Part shown: positions 20,866 through 33,474 of the stretch, piece by piece
Numbering within the stretch: the first letter of the stretch is position 1
Layout of the letters: every line of letters starts with the position of its first letter
Origin: Symsagittifera roscoffensis
Taxonomy: Eukaryota > Xenacoelomorpha > Acoela > Convolutidae
Direction: 5' to 3'
DNA length: 64,000 bases
NCBI RefSeq assembly: GCF_963678635.1
Contig: NC_087066.1
Span: 5,547,954-5,611,953 of the forward strand
The notes under the pieces: generated by a model
What the model was told of the DNA's origin: nothing
The model's database searches: none
What the model saw: only the letters and a program-made list of their open reading frames with translations
Translations under genes and position numbers: made by a program

Positions 20866-20937
20866 CAACCGCAGAGAAATACGAACGCACTATCGTCTGA
20901 TTTGAAGTCCGCGCGTTATCCATTGGGCCATGTGGCA
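20866..20937 (-). pseudogene. Degenerate tRNA-like copy, TCA anticodon
   Basis: The T arm and acceptor are decayed and one base is missing in the D region. Its right half (from 20899) recurs at 24331 inside the array. Confidence 0.5.
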
Positions 20938-21857
20938 ATTGAAAGACAGTCAAAACGTTTTGATATGAATTGTGCTGGTTATAGCAATTCCTTGCTATCA
21001 AGTTTGAATTTTTTGTTTACTGGGAATAGCCTGAAAATAGGATGTATCCAAATTTCTCTGGATGTTAGTGTTGTGTTACTTAGATGAGCTTAAGTTTCGA
21101 AAAATCAGCTTGTATGGCAGTTCTGTGCTATTACATATGTATTTTTTCTGCCGTGAAAAGTCTAAAAATACATTCTCATTAACTGAACAGTCGACGACAG
21201 AGGGACACATATTAACGTTTCCTGACTCAAATTGAGATACGTAATCCGTTGAAGGGTTGTCAAAACTTGTACATATAGCATGTTCGTGAGCCAGTGTATT
21301 GTTGTTTGGATGAGATAAATTTTGTGAAAATTTAAGTTGTCATAGCAGTTCCTTGCTGTGGTCGACTTTTCAGAGGGATTCGAACCCCCAATCTTCTGAT
21401 GCGAAGTCAGACGCCTTATCCGTTAGGCCATGCGGCCTTTGAAAGGTTTTCGAAATGGGTAGATTTAAACTGCTCTGGCTTCCGTTGTTTTACTGCTAAG
21501 ATGAAAAAATTTTTGGGAAAATTTAATTGGCGCAGAAGTTTTTTGCTGTCAATCATGATGTTTTTATCTGGTGTGCATTAATCGGAAATTACCTCCTCAA
21601 AAAATAAAATTCGACCACAGAGGGATTCGAACCTCCAATTTTCTGATTCGAAGTCAGACGCCTTATCCGTTAGGCCTTGCGGATGTTGGTATCTGTCGAA
21701 TTGTTTAGATTTGAACTGCTCAAGATGCCGTTGTTTTCCTGCTTAGATGAGCAAATTTTTCTGAAACGTTAGCTAGCGGAGAAGTTCCTTGCTGTGAATC
21801 ATTATCTTTTTATCTGATGTGCATTATCTGAAAATACCTTCTCAAAAAATGAAAAGT

Positions 21858-21930
21858 CGTCCACAGAGGGATTCGAACCTCCAATCATCTGATTTGAAGT
21901 CAGACGCCTTATCCGTTAGGCCATGCGGCC
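21858..21930 (-). pseudogene. tRNA-like copy with TCA anticodon (would read UGA)
   Basis: The loop is CTTCAAA in an intact stem. The acceptor has a G2-A71 mismatch (GTCGTCC on the plus strand) and the T stem an A-C mismatch. 22597 is the same variant; 23335 and 27274 are more decayed relatives. The body has no tRNA-Sec features such as a long variable arm or 8/9-bp acceptor. Confidence 0.5.
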
Positions 21931-22104
21931 TTTGAAAGGTTTTCGAAATGGGTAGATTTAAACTGCTCTGGCTTCCGTTGATTTACTGCTGAGATGAGCA
22001 AATTTTTGGGAAAATTTAATTGGCGCAGAAGTTTTTTGCTGTCAATCATGATGTTTTTATCTGGTGTGCATTAATCAGAAATTACCTCCTCAAAAAATAA
22101 AATT

Positions 22105-22177
22105 CGACCACAGAGGGATTCGAACCTCCAATTTTCTGATTCGAAATCAGACGCCTTATCCGTTAGGCCATGCGGCC
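22105..22177 (-). tRNA. tRNA-Arg (TCG), near-intact
   Basis: Acceptor, D and anticodon stems pair. The loop reads TTTCGAA (T at 32) with anticodon TCG. The T stem has one A-C mismatch (GGAGG/CCCTC). A and B boxes are intact. Confidence 0.5.
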
Positions 22178-22596
22178 TTTGAAAAGTTTTCGAAATGGGT
22201 AGATTTAAACTGCTCTGGCTTCCGTTGTTTTACTGCTTGGATGAGCAAATTTTTCTGAAACATTAGCTAGCGGAGAAGTTCCTTGCTGTCAATCATTATG
22301 TTTTATCTGCTGTGCGTTATCTGAATTTATCTTCTCAAAAAATGAAAAGTCGACCACAGAGGGATTCGAACCCCCAATCTTCTGATTCGACGTCAGACGC
22401 CTTATCCGTTAGGCCTTGCGGATGTTGGAATCTATCGAGTTGTGTAGATTTGAAACGCTCAAGATGCCGTTGTTTTCCTGCTTAGATGAGCAAATTTTTC
22501 TGAAACGTTAGCTAGCGGAGAAGTTCCTTGCTGTGAATCATTATCATTTTATCTGATGTGCATTATCTGAAAATACCTTCTCAAAAAATGAAAAGT

Positions 22597-22669
22597 CGTC
22601 CACAGAGGGATTCGAACCTCCAATCATCTGATTTGAAGTCAGACGCCTTATCCGTTAGGCCATGCGGCC
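22597..22669 (-). pseudogene. tRNA-like copy with TCA anticodon
   Basis: Body identical to 21858; a 739-bp higher-order step separates them. Confidence 0.5.
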
Positions 22670-23823
22670 TTTGAAAGGTTTTCGAAATGGGTAGATTTAA
22701 ACTGCTCTGGCTTCCGTTGTTTTACTGCTGAGATGAACAAATTTTTGGGAAAATTTAATTGGCGCAGAAGTTTTTTGCTGTCAATCATGATGTTTTTATC
22801 TGGTGTGCATTAATCGGAAATTACCTCCTCAAAAAATAAAATTCGACCACAGAGGGATTCGAACCTCCAATTTTTTGATTCGAAGTCAGACGCCTTATCC
22901 GTTAGGCCATGCGGCCTTTGAAAAGTTTTCGAAATGGGTATATTTAAACTGCTCTGGCTTCCGTTGTTTTACTGCTTGGATGAGCAAATTTTTCTGAAAC
23001 ATTAGCTAGCGGAGAAGTTCCTTGCTGTCAATCATTATGTTTTATCTGCTGTGCGTTATCTGAATTTATCTTCTCAAAAATGAAAAGTCGACCACAGAGG
23101 GATTCGAACCCCCAATCTTCTGATTCGAAGTCAGACGCCTTATCCGTTAGGCCTTGCGGATGTTGGAATCTATCGAGTTGTGTAGATTTGAAACGCTCAA
23201 AATGCCGTTGTTTTCCTGCTTAGATGAGCAAATTTTTCTGACACATTAGCTAGCGGAGAAGTTCCTTGCTGTCAATCATTATCTTTTTATCTGCTGTGCA
23301 TTATCTGAAAATACCTTCTCAAAAAATGAAAAGTTGTCCACAGAGGGATTCGAACCTCCAATCAGCTGATTTGAAGTCATACGCCTTATCCGTTTGGCCA
23401 TGCTGCCATTGCAAGATTTTCGAAATGGGTAGATTTAAAATAATCTGGCTGCCGTTGTTTTACTGCTTGCATGAGCAAATTTTCTGAAACATTAGCTAGC
23501 TGAGAAGTTCCTTGCTGTCAATCATTATGTTTTATCTGCTGTGCGTTATCTGAATTTACCTTCTTAAAAAATGAAAAGTCGACCACAGAGGGATTCGAAC
23601 CCCCAATCTTCTGATTCGAAGTCAGACGCCTTCTCCGTTAGGCCTTGCGGATGTTGGAATCTGTCGAGTTGTGTAGATTTGAAACGCTCAAGATGCCGTT
23701 GTTTTACTGCTTGCACGAGCAAATTTTCTGAAACATTAGCTAGCGGAGAAGTTCCTTGCTGTCAATCATTATGTTTTATCTGCTGTGCGTTATCTGAATT
23801 TACCTTCTCAAAAAATGAAAAGT

Positions 23824-23896
23824 CGACCACAGAGGGATTCGAACCCCCAATCTTCTGATTCTAAGTCAGAAGCCTTATCCGTTAGGACATGTGGCC
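23824..23896 (-). tRNA. tRNA-like copy with TTA anticodon (would read UAA)
   Basis: The loop is CTTAGAA in an intact TCTGA/TCAGA stem. The acceptor GGCCACA/TGTGGTC is better paired than in the Arg copies, because A5-T68 replaces G-U. Departures are a G10-to-T change that breaks one D-stem pair and weakens the A box (TGTCCTAACGG), and T at position 26. It shares these changes with 25548, 27763 and 35368, so this is a defined sub-family. Charging and expression are unknown. Confidence 0.5.
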
Positions 23897-24070
23897 GTTA
23901 GAAGGTTTCCGAAGTGGGTAGATTTAAAATGCTCTGGATGCCGTTGTTTTACTGCTAAGATGAGCAAATTTTTGGGAAAATTTAGTTAGCGCAGAAGTAT
24001 TTTGCTGTCAATCGTGATGTTTTTATGTGGTGTGCATAATCGGAAATTACCCTCTCAAAAAATGAAAATT

Positions 24071-24122
24071 CGACCACAGAGGGATTCGAAGTCAGACGCC
24101 TTATCCGTTAGACCATGCGGCC
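24071..24122 (-). pseudogene. Truncated tRNA copy, 52 nt (T-loop/anticodon-loop deletion)
   Basis: The plus strand runs from the T-loop ATTCGAA straight into GTCAGACG, deleting 21 nt between two ATTCGAA repeats (T loop and anticodon loop). A plain microhomology deletion explains it. Confidence 0.8.
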
Positions 24123-24297
24123 GTTGGAAGGTTTTCGAAATGGGTAGATTTAAAATGCTCTGGATGCCGTTGTTTTTCTGCTAAGATGAGCAAATTTTTG
24201 GGAAAATTTAATTGGCGCAGAAGTTTTTTTGCTTGTCAATCATGATGTTTTTATCTGGTGTGCATAATCGAAAATTACCTCCGCAAAAAATAAAATT

Positions 24298-24369
24298 CGA
24301 CCACAGAGGGATTCGAACCCCCAATCTTCTGATTTGAAGTCCGCGCGTTATCCATTGGGCCATGTGGCA
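24298..24369 (-). pseudogene. Chimeric tRNA copy
   Basis: The left half (plus strand) is a standard interior copy and the right half, from about 24331, is the degenerate-edge copy 20866. The junction lies in the shared CTTCTGATTTGAAG region, marking a recombination breakpoint. Confidence 0.65.
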
Positions 24370-25547
24370 ATTGAAAGACAGTCAAAACGTTTTGATATGA
24401 ATTGTGCTGGTTATAGCAATTCTTTGCTATCAAGTGTGAATTTTTTGTTTACTGGGAATAGCCTGAAAATAGGATGTATCCAAATTTCTCTGGATGTTAG
24501 TGTTGTGTTACTTAGATGAGCTTAAGTTTCGAAAAATCAGCTTGTATGGCAGTTCTGTGCTATTACATATGTATTTTTTCTGCCGTGAAAAGTCTAAAAA
24601 TACATTCTCATTAACTGAACAGTCGACGACAGAGGGACACATATTAACGTTTCCTGACTCAAATTGAGATACGTAATCCGTAAAATCAAGCGACCGTTGA
24701 AGGGTTGTCAAAACTTGTACATATAGCATGTTCGTGAGCCAGTGTATTGTTGTTTGGATGAGATAAATTTTGTGAAAATTTAAGTTGTCAAAGCAGTTCC
24801 TTGCTGTGGTCGACTTTTCAGAGGGATTCGAACCCCCAATCTTCTGATGCGAAGTCAGACGCCTTATCCGTTAGGCCATGCGGCCTTTGAAAGGTTCTCG
24901 AAATGGGTAGATTTAAACTGCTCTGGCTTCCGTTGTTTTACTGCTAAGATGAGCAAATTTTTGGGAAAATTTAATTGGCGCAGAAGTTTTTTGCTGTCAA
25001 TCATGATGTTTTTATCTGGTGTGCATTAATCGGAAATTACCTCCTCAAAAAATAAAATTCGACCACAGGGATTCGAACCTCCAATTTTCTGATTCGAAGT
25101 CAGATGCCTTATCCGTTAGGCCATGCGGCCTTTGAAAAGTTTTCGAAATGGGTAGATTTAAACTGCTCTGGCTTCCGTTGTTTTACTGCTTGGATGAGCA
25201 AATTTTTCTGAAACATTAGCTAGCGGAGAAGTTCCTTGCTGTCAATCATTATGTTTTATCTGCTGTGCGTTATCTGAATTTACCTTCTTAAAAAATGAAA
25301 AATCGACCACAGAGGGATTCGAACCCCCAATCTTCTGATTCGAAGTCAGACGCCTTCTCCGTTAGGCCTTGCGGATGTTGGAATCTGTCGAGTTGTGCAG
25401 ATTTGAAACGCTCAAGATGCCGTTGTTTTACTGCTTGCATGAGCAAATTTTCTGAAACATTAGCTAGCGGAGAAGTTCCTTGCTGTCAATCATTATGTTT
25501 TATCTGCTGTGCGTTATCTGAATTTACCTTCTCAAAAAATGAAAAGT

Positions 25548-25620
25548 CGACCACAGAGGGATTCGAACCCCCAATCTTCTGATTCTAAGTCAGAAGCCTT
25601 ATCCGTTAGGACATGTGGCC
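25548..25620 (-). tRNA. tRNA-like copy with TTA anticodon
   Basis: Second member of the TTA sub-family, body identical to 23824. Confidence 0.5.
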
Positions 25621-25794
25621 GTTAGAAGGTTTCCGAAGTGGGTAGATTTAAAATGCTCTGGATGCCGTTGTTTTACTGCTAAGATGAGCAAATTTTTGGG
25701 AAAATTTAGTTAGCGCAGAAGTATTTTGCTGTCAATCGTGATGTTTTTATCTGGTGTGCATAATCGGAAATTACCTTCTCAAAAAATGAAAATT

Positions 25795-25867
25795 CGACCA
25801 CAGAGGGATTCGAACCTGCAATCTTCTGATTGGAAGTCAGACGCCTTATCCGTTAGACCATGCGGCC
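25795..25867 (-). pseudogene. tRNA-like copy with TCC anticodon (Gly type)
   Basis: The loop CTTCCAA lies in an intact TCTGA/TCAGA stem on an otherwise arginine-type body. The T stem has two mismatches (GCAGG/CCCTC). It is the only TCC copy with a perfect anticodon stem. Confidence 0.45.
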
Positions 25868-26534
25868 GTTGGAAGGTTTTCGAAATGGGTAGATTTAAAA
25901 TGCTCTGGATGCCGTTGTTTTTCTGCTTGGATGAGAAAATTTTTCTGAAACATTAGCTAGCGGAGAAGTTCCTTGTGTCAATCATTATGTTTTATCTGCT
26001 GTGCGTTATTTGAATTTATCTTCTCAAAAAATGAAAAGTCGACCACAGAGGGATTCGAACCCCCTATCTTCTGATTCGAAGTGAGACGCCTTATCCGTTA
26101 GGCCTTGCGGATGTTGGAATCTGTCGAATTGTGTAGATTTGAAACGCTCAAGATGCCGTTGTTTTCCTGCTTAGATGAGCAATTTTTTCTGAAACATTAG
26201 CTAGCGGAGAAGTTCATTGCTGTCAATCATTATCTTTTTATCTGATCTGCATTATCTGAAAATACCTTCTCAAAAAATAAAAAAAGTCGTCCACAGAGGG
26301 AGTCGAACCTCCAATCATCTGATTCGAAGTCAGACGCCTTATCCGTTTGGCCATTCGGCCATTGAATGGTTATTCGAAATGGGTAGATTTAAAATGCTCT
26401 GGCTGCCGTTGTTTTACCGCTTGCATGAGCAAATTTTCTGAACCATTAGCTAGCGGAGAAGTTCATTGCTGTCAATCATTATCTTTTTATCTGCTGTGCT
26501 TGATCTGATTTTACCTTCTCAAAAAATGAAAAGT

Positions 26535-26607
26535 CGACCACAAAGGGATTCGAACCCCCAATCTTCTGATTCGAAGTCAGACGCCTTATCCGTTAGGCCA
26601 TGCGGCC
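26535..26607 (-). tRNA. tRNA-Arg (TCG), near-intact
   Basis: All stems pair, with a second G-U at the base of the T stem (CAAAGGG on the plus strand). Anticodon TCG. Same sub-family as the first member of the 740-bp trimer. Confidence 0.65.
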
Positions 26608-27273
26608 GTTAGAAGGTTTCCGAAGTGGGTAGATTTAAAATGCTCTGGATGCCGTTGTTTTACTGCTAAAATGAGCAGATTTTTGGGAAAATTTAATTGG
26701 CGCAGAAGTTTTTTTGCTGTCAATCATGATGTTTTTATCTGGTGTGCATAATCGGAAATTACCTCCTCAAAAAATAAAATTCGCCCACAGAGGGATTCAA
26801 ACCCCCAATCTTCTGATTCGAAGTCAGACGCCTTATCCGTTAGGCCATGCGGCCTTTGAAAGGTTTTCGAAATGGGTAGATTTAAACTGCTCTGGCTTCC
26901 GTTGTTTTACTGCTTGGATGAGCAAATTTTTCTGAAACATTAGCTAGCGGAGAAGTTCCTTGCTGTCAATCATTATGTTTTATCTGCTGTGCGTTATCTG
27001 AATTTATCTTCTCAAAAAATGAAAAATCGACCACAGAGGGATTCGAACCCCCAATCTTCTGATTCGAAGTCAGACGCCTTATCCGTTAGGCCTTGCGGAT
27101 GTTGGAATCTGTCGAATTGTGTAGATTTGAAACGCTCAAGATGCCGTTGTTTTCCTGCTTAGATGAGCAAATTTTTCTGAAACATTAGCTAGCGGAGAAG
27201 TTCATTGCTGTCAATCATTATCTTTTTATCTGCTGTGCATTATCTGAAAATACCTTCTCAAAAAATGAAAAGT

Positions 27274-27346
27274 CGTCCACAGAGGGATTCGAACCTCCAA
27301 TCATCTGATTTGAAGTCATACGCCTTATCCATTTGGCCATACGGCC
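27274..27346 (-). pseudogene. tRNA-like copy with TCA anticodon, decayed
   Basis: Anticodon TCA, with further changes in the D arm (ATTTGGCC on the plus strand) and the acceptor (ACGGCC). Confidence 0.45.
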
Positions 27347-27762
27347 ATTGAAAGATTTTTGAAATGGGTAGATTTAAAATGCTCTGGCTGCCGTTGTTTT
27401 ACTGCTTGCATGAGCAAATTTTCTGAAACATTAGCTAGCTGAGAAGTTCCTTGCTGTCAATCATTATGTTTTATCTGCTGTGCGTTATCTGAATTTACCT
27501 TCTTAAAAAATGAAAAGTCGACCACAGAGGGATTCGAACCCCCAATCTTCTGATTCGAAGTCAGACGCCTTCTCCGTTAGGCCTTGCGGATGCTGGAATC
27601 TGTCGAGTTGTGTAGATTTGAAACGCTCAAGATGCCGTTGTTTTACTGCTTGCATGAGCAAATTTTCTGAAACATTAGCTAGCGGAGAAGTTCCTTGCTG
27701 TCAATCATTATGTTTTATCTGATGTGCATTATCTGAAAATACCTTCTCAAAAAATGAAAAGT

Positions 27763-27835
27763 CGACCACAGAGGGATTCGAACCCCCAATCTTCTGATTC
27801 TAAGTCAGAAGCCTTATCCGTTAGGACATGTGGCC
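27763..27835 (-). tRNA. tRNA-like copy with TTA anticodon
   Basis: Third member of the TTA sub-family. The body matches 23824 and the 5' flank differs slightly (ATCGGCC). Confidence 0.5.
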
Positions 27836-28990
27836 GATAGAAGGTTTTCGAAATAGGTAGATTTAAAATGCTCTGGATACGTTGTTTTACTGCTAAGATG
27901 AGCAAATTTTTGGGAAAATTTAGTTAGCGCAGAAGTATTTTGCTGTCAATCGTGATGTTTTTATCTGGTGTGCATAATCGGAAACTACCTTCTCAAAAAA
28001 TGAAAATTCGACCACAGAGGGATTCGAACCTGCAATCTTCTGATTCGAAGTCAGACGCCTTATCCGTTAGACCATGCGGCCGTTGGAAGGTTTTCGAAAT
28101 GGGTAGATTTAAAATGCTCTGGATGCCGTTGTTTTACTGCTTGGATGAGAAAATTTTTCTGAAACATTAGCTAGCGGAGAAGTTCCTTGTGTCAATCATT
28201 ATGTTTTATCTGCTGTGCGTTATTTGAATTTATCTTCTCAAAAAATGAAAAGTCGACCACAGAGGGATTCGAACCCCATATCTTCTGAATCGAAGTGAGA
28301 CGCCTTATCCGTTAGGCCTTGCGGATGTTGGAATCTGTCGAATTGTGTAGATTTGAAACGCTAGAGATGCCGTTGTTTTCCTGCTTAGATGAGCAATTTT
28401 TTCTGAAACATTAGCTAGCGGAGAAGTTCCTTGCTGTCAATCATTATCTTTTTTATCTGCTGTGCATTATCTGAAAATACCTTCTCAAAAAATTAAAAGT
28501 CGTCCACAGAGAGGTTCGAACCTCCAATCATCTGATTCGAAGTCAGACGCCTTATCTGTTAGGCCATGCGGCCATTGAAAGGTTTTCGTAATGAGCAGAT
28601 TTAAAATGCTCTGGCTTCAGTTGTTTTACTGCAAAGATGAGCAAATTTTTGAAAAAATTTAATTGGCGCAGTTTTTTGCTGTCAATCATGATGTTTTTAT
28701 CTGGTGTGCATAATCAGAAATTACCTCCTCAAAAAATAAAATTCGACCACAGAGGGATTCGAACCCCCAATTTTCTGATTCGAATCAGACGCCTGATCCG
28801 TTAGGCCTTGCGGATGTTGGAATCTATCGAATTGTGTAGATTTGAAACGCTGAAGATGCCGTTGGTTTTTCTGCTTAGATGAGCAAATTTTTCTGAAACA
28901 TTAGCTAGCGGAGAAGTTCCTTGCTGTCAATCATTATCTTTTTTATCTGCTGTGCATTATCTGAATTTACCTTCTCAAAAAATGAAAAGT

Positions 28991-29063
28991 CGACCACAAA
29001 GGGATTCGAACCCCCAATCTTCTGATTCGAAGTCAGACGCCTTATCCGTTAGGCCATGCGGCC
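28991..29063 (-). tRNA. tRNA-Arg (TCG), near-intact
   Basis: First member of a 740-bp trimer. All four stems pair with G-U allowances and both internal promoter boxes are intact. Confidence 0.65.
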
Positions 29064-30470
29064 GTTAGAAGGTTTCCGAAGTGGGTAGATTTAAAATGCT
29101 CTGGATGCCGTTGTTTTTCTGCTAAGATGACCAAATTTTTGGGAAAATTTAATTGGCGCAGAAGTTTTTTTGCTTGTCAATCATGATGTTTTTATCTGGT
29201 GTGCGTAATCGGAAATTACCTCCGCAAAAAACAAAATTCGACCACAGAGGGATTCGAACCCCCAATCTTCTGATTCGAAGTCAGACGCCTTATCCGTTAT
29301 GCCATGCTGCCTTTGAAAGGTTTTCGAAATGGGTAGATTTAAACTGCTCTGGCTTCCGTTGTTTTACTGCTTGGATGAGCAAATTTTCTGAAACATTAGC
29401 TAGCGGAGAAGTTCCTTGCTGTCAATCATTATGTTTTATCTGCTGTGCGTTATCTGAATTTATCTTCTCAGAAAATGAAAAGTCGACCACAGAGGGATTC
29501 GAACCCCCAATCTTCTGATTCGAAGTCAGAAGCCTGATCCGTTAGGCCTTGCGGATGTTGGAATCTGTCGAATTGTGTAGATTTGAAACGCTGAAGATGC
29601 CGTTGTTTTCCTGCTTAGATGAGCAAATTTTTCTGAAACATTAGCTAGCGGAGAAGTTCTTTGCTGTCAATCATTATCTTTTTTATCTGCTGTGCATTAT
29701 CTGAATTTACCTTCTCAAAAAATGAAAAGTCTACCACAAAGGGATTCGAACCCCCAATCTTCTGATTCGAAGTCAGACGCCTTATCCGTTAGGCCATGCG
29801 GCCGTTAGAAGGTTTCCGAAGTGGGTAGATTTAAAATGCTCTGGATGCCGTTGTTTTTCTGCTAAGATGACCAAATTTTTGGGAAAATTAAATTGGCGCA
29901 GAAGTTTTTTTGCTTGTCAATCATGATGTTTTTATCTGGTGTGCGTAATCGGAAATTACCTCCGCAAAAAACAAAATTCGACCACAGAGGGATTCGAACC
30001 CCCAATCTTCTGATTCGAAGTCAGACGCCTTATCCGTTATGCCATGCTGCCTTTGAAAGGTTTTCGAAATGGGTAGATTTAAACTGCTCTGGCTTCCGTT
30101 GTTTTACTGCTTGGATGAGCAAATTTTCTGAAACATTAGCTAGCGGAGAAGTTCCTTGCTGTCAATCATTATGTTTTATCTGCTGTGCGTTATCTGAATT
30201 TATCTTCTCAGAAAATGAAAAGTCGACCACAGAGGGATTCGAACCCCCAATCTTCTGATTCGAAGTCAGAAGCCTGATCCGTTAGGCCTTGCGGATGTTG
30301 GAATCTGTCGAATTGTGTAGATTTGAAACGCTGAAGATGCCGTTGTTTTCCTGCTTAGATGAGCAAATTTTTCTGAAACATTAGCTAGCGGAGAAGTTCT
30401 TTGCTGTCAATCATTATCTTTTTTATCTGCTGTGCATTATCTGAATTTACCTTCTCAAAAAATGAAAAGT

Positions 30471-30543
30471 CGACCACAAAGGGATTCGAACCCCCAATCC
30501 TCTGATTCGAAGTCAGACGCCTCATCCGTTAGGCCATGCGGCC
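30471..30543 (-). tRNA. tRNA-Arg (TCG), near-intact
   Basis: As 28991, with one D-loop change (GGATG) and a GGATT variable loop. Stems are unaffected. Confidence 0.6.
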
Positions 30544-30713
30544 GTTAGAAGGTTTTCGAAATGAGCAGATTTAAAATGCTCTGGCTTCCGTTGTTTTACT
30601 GCTAAGATGAGCAAATTTTTGGGAAAATTTAATTGGCGCAGTTTTTTGCTGTCAATCATGATGTTTTTATCTGGTGTGCATAATCGGAAATTACCTCCTC
30701 AAAAAATATAATT

Positions 30714-30765
30714 CGACCACAGAGGCATTCGAAGTCAGACGCCTTATCCGTTATGCCATGCTGCC
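30714..30765 (-). pseudogene. Truncated tRNA copy, 52 nt, same deletion
   Basis: The same 21-nt loss between the two ATTCGAA repeats, but on a body of the GGCAGCA class and with a GAGGC T stem. The event therefore looks independent of the one at 24071. Confidence 0.75.
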
Positions 30766-31675
30766 TTTGAAAGGTTTTCGAAATCGGTAGATTTAAACTG
30801 CTCTGGCTTCCGTTGTTTTACTGCTTGCATGAGCAAATTTTCTGAAACATTAGCTAGCGGAGAAGTTCTTTGCTGTCAATCATTATCTTTTTTATCTGCT
30901 GTGCATTATCTGAATTTACCTTCTCAAAAAATGAAAAGTCGACCACAGAGAGGTTCGAACCTCCAATCATCTGATTCGAAGTCAGACGCCTTATCCGTTA
31001 GGCCATGCGGCCATTGAAAGTTTTTCGAAATGAGCAGATTTAAAATGCTCTGGCTTCCGTTGTTTTACTGCTAAGATGAGCAAATTTTTGGGAATAATTA
31101 ATTGGCGCAGTTTTTTGCTGTCAATCATGATGTTTTTATCTGGTGTGCATAATCGGAAATTACCTCCTCAAAAAATAAAATTCGGACCGCAGAGGGATTC
31201 GAACCCCCAATCTTCTGATTCGAAGTCAGACGCCTTATCCGTTATGCCATGCTGCCTTTGAAAGGTTTTCGAAATGGGTAGATTTAAACTGCTCTGGCTT
31301 CCGTTGTTTTACTGCTTGGATGAGCAAGTTTTCTGAAACATTAGCTAGCGGAGAAGTTCCTTGCTGTCAATCATTATGTTTTATCTGCTGTGCGTTATCT
31401 GAATTTATCTTCTCAAAAAATGAAAAGTCGACCACAGAGGGATTCGAACCCCCAATCTTCTGATTCGAAGTCAGACGCCTGATCCGTTAGGCCTTGCGGA
31501 TGTTGGAATCTGTCGAATTGTGTAGATTTGAAACGCTGAAGATGCCGTTGTTTTCCTGCTTAGATGAGCAAATTTTTCTGAAACATTAGCTAGCGGAGAA
31601 GTTCCTTGCTGTCAATCATTATCTTTTTTATCTGCTGTGCATTATCTGAATTTACCTTCTCAAAAAATGAAAAGT

Positions 31676-31748
31676 CGACCACAAAGGGATTCGAACCCCC
31701 AATCTTCTGATTCGAAGTCAGACGCCTTATCCGTTAGGCCATGCGGCC
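31676..31748 (-). tRNA. tRNA-Arg (TCG), near-intact
   Basis: The body is identical to 28991: complete cloverleaf, anticodon TCG, and T-run terminator TTTTCATTTTTT. Confidence 0.65.
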
Positions 31749-33401
31749 GTTAGAAGGTTTCCGAAGTGGCTAGATTTAAAATGCTCTGGATGCCGTTGTT
31801 TTTCTGCTAAGATGACCAAATTTTCGGGAAAATTTAATTGGCGCAGAAGTTTTTTTGCTTGTCAATCATGATGTTTTTATCTGGTGTGCGTAATCGGAAA
31901 TTACCTCCGCAAAAAACAAAATTCGACCACAGAGGGATTCGAACCCCCAATCTTCTGATTCGAAGTCAGACGCCTTATCCGTTATGCCATGCTGCCTTTG
32001 AAAGGTTTTCGAAATGGGTAGATTTAAACTGCTCTGGCTTCCGTTGCTTTACTGCTTGGATGAGCAAATTTTCTGAAACATTAGCTAGCGGAGAAGTTCC
32101 TTGCTGTCAATCATTATGTTTTATCTGCTGTGCGTTATCTGAATTTATCTTCTCAAAAAATGAAAAGTCGACCACAGAGGGATTCGAACCCCCAATCTTC
32201 TGATTCGAAGTCAGACGCCTGATCCGTTAGGCCTTGCGGATGTTGGAATCTGCCGAATTGTGTAGATTTGAAACGCTGAAGATGCCGTTGTTTTCCTGCT
32301 TAGATGAGCAAATTTTTCTGAAACATTAGCTAGCGGAGAAGTTCCTTGCTGTCAATCATTATCTTTTTTATCTGCTGTGCATTATCTGAATTTACCTTCT
32401 CAAAAAATGAAAAGTCGAACACAAAGGGATTCGAACCCCCAATCTTCTGATTCGAAGTCAGACGCCTTATCCGTTAGGCCATGCGGCCGTTAGAAGGTTT
32501 CCGAAGTGGGTAGATTTAAAATGCTCTGGATGCCGTTGTTTTTCTGCTGAGATGACCAAATTTTCGGGAAAATTTAATTGGCGCAGAAGTTTTTTTGCTT
32601 GTCAATCATGATGTTTTTATCTGGTGTGCGTAATCGGAAATTACCTCCGCAAAAAACAAAATTCGACCACAGAGGGATTCGAACCCCCAATCTTCTGATT
32701 CGAAGTCAGACGCCTTATCCGTTATGCCATGCTGCCTTTGAAAGGTTTTCGAAATGGGTAGATTTAAACTGCTCTGGCTTCCGTTGCTTTACTGCTTGGA
32801 TGAGCAAATTTTCTGAAACATTAGCTAGCGGAGAAGTTCCTTGCTGTCAATCATTATGTTTTATCTGCTGTGCGTTATCTGAATTTATCTTCTCAAAAAA
32901 TGAAAAGTCGACCACAGAGGGATTCGAACCCCCAATCTTCTGATTCGAAGTCAGACGCCTTATCCGTTATGCCATGCTGCCTTTGAAAGGTTTTCGAAAT
33001 GGGTAGATTTAAACTGCTCTGGCTTCCGTTGTTTTACTGCTTGGATGAGCAAATTTTCTGAAACATTAGCTAGCGGAGAAGTTCCTTACTGTCAATCATT
33101 ATGTTTTATCTGCTTTGCGTTATCTGAATTTATCTTCTCAAAAAATGAAAAGTCGACCACAGAGGGATTCGAACCCCCAATCTTCTGATTCGAAGTCAGA
33201 CGCCTGATCCGTTAGGCCTTGCGGATGTTGGAATCTATCGAATTGTGTAGATTTGAAACGCTGAAGATGCCGTTGGTTTTTCTGCTTAGATGAGCAAATT
33301 TTTCTGAAACATTAGCTAGCGGAGAAGTTCCTTGCTGTCAATCATTATCTTTTTTATCTGCTGTGCATTATCTGAATTTACCTTCTCAAAAAATGAAAAG
33401 T

Positions 33402-33474
33402 CGACCACAAAGGGATTCGAACCCCCAATCTTCTGATTCGAAGTCAGACGCCTTATCCGTTAGGCCATGCGGCC
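33402..33474 (-). tRNA. tRNA-Arg (TCG), near-intact
   Basis: Body identical to 28991 and 31676, first member of a further 740-bp trimer. Confidence 0.65.

Larger units (their letters stand above)
20383..21437 (-). repeat. Array block A: degenerate left edge
   Basis: Copies start (plus-strand left end) at 20383, 20620, 20866, 21192 and 21365. They are the most diverged in the array: mismatched anticodon stems, missing bases, and in 21365 an acceptor 3' strand replaced by other sequence. The flanking spacers are recognisably related to the interior ones but poorly conserved, as expected for an old array edge no longer homogenised. Confidence 0.9.
21612..28815 (-). repeat. Array block B: mixed sub-families
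   Basis: Copies start at 21612, 21858, 22105, 22351, 22597, 22844, 23089, 23335, 23580, 23824, 24071 (truncated), 24298, 24624, 24813, 25060, 25304, 25548, 25795, 26040, 26288, 26535, 26782, 27028, 27274, 27519, 27763, 28009, 28254, 28501 and 28744. A 0.85-kb piece of the degenerate edge (20.90-21.75 kb) recurs at 24.33-25.19 kb, and 25304-26112 recurs 2.21 kb on at 27519-28326. The TTA-anticodon copies are mostly here. Confidence 0.92.

Noticed and set aside
21858-21930. Selenocysteine tRNA, because of the UCA anticodon
   Set aside because: Standard 7-bp acceptor, short variable loop and arginine-type body; none of the tRNA-Sec hallmarks.
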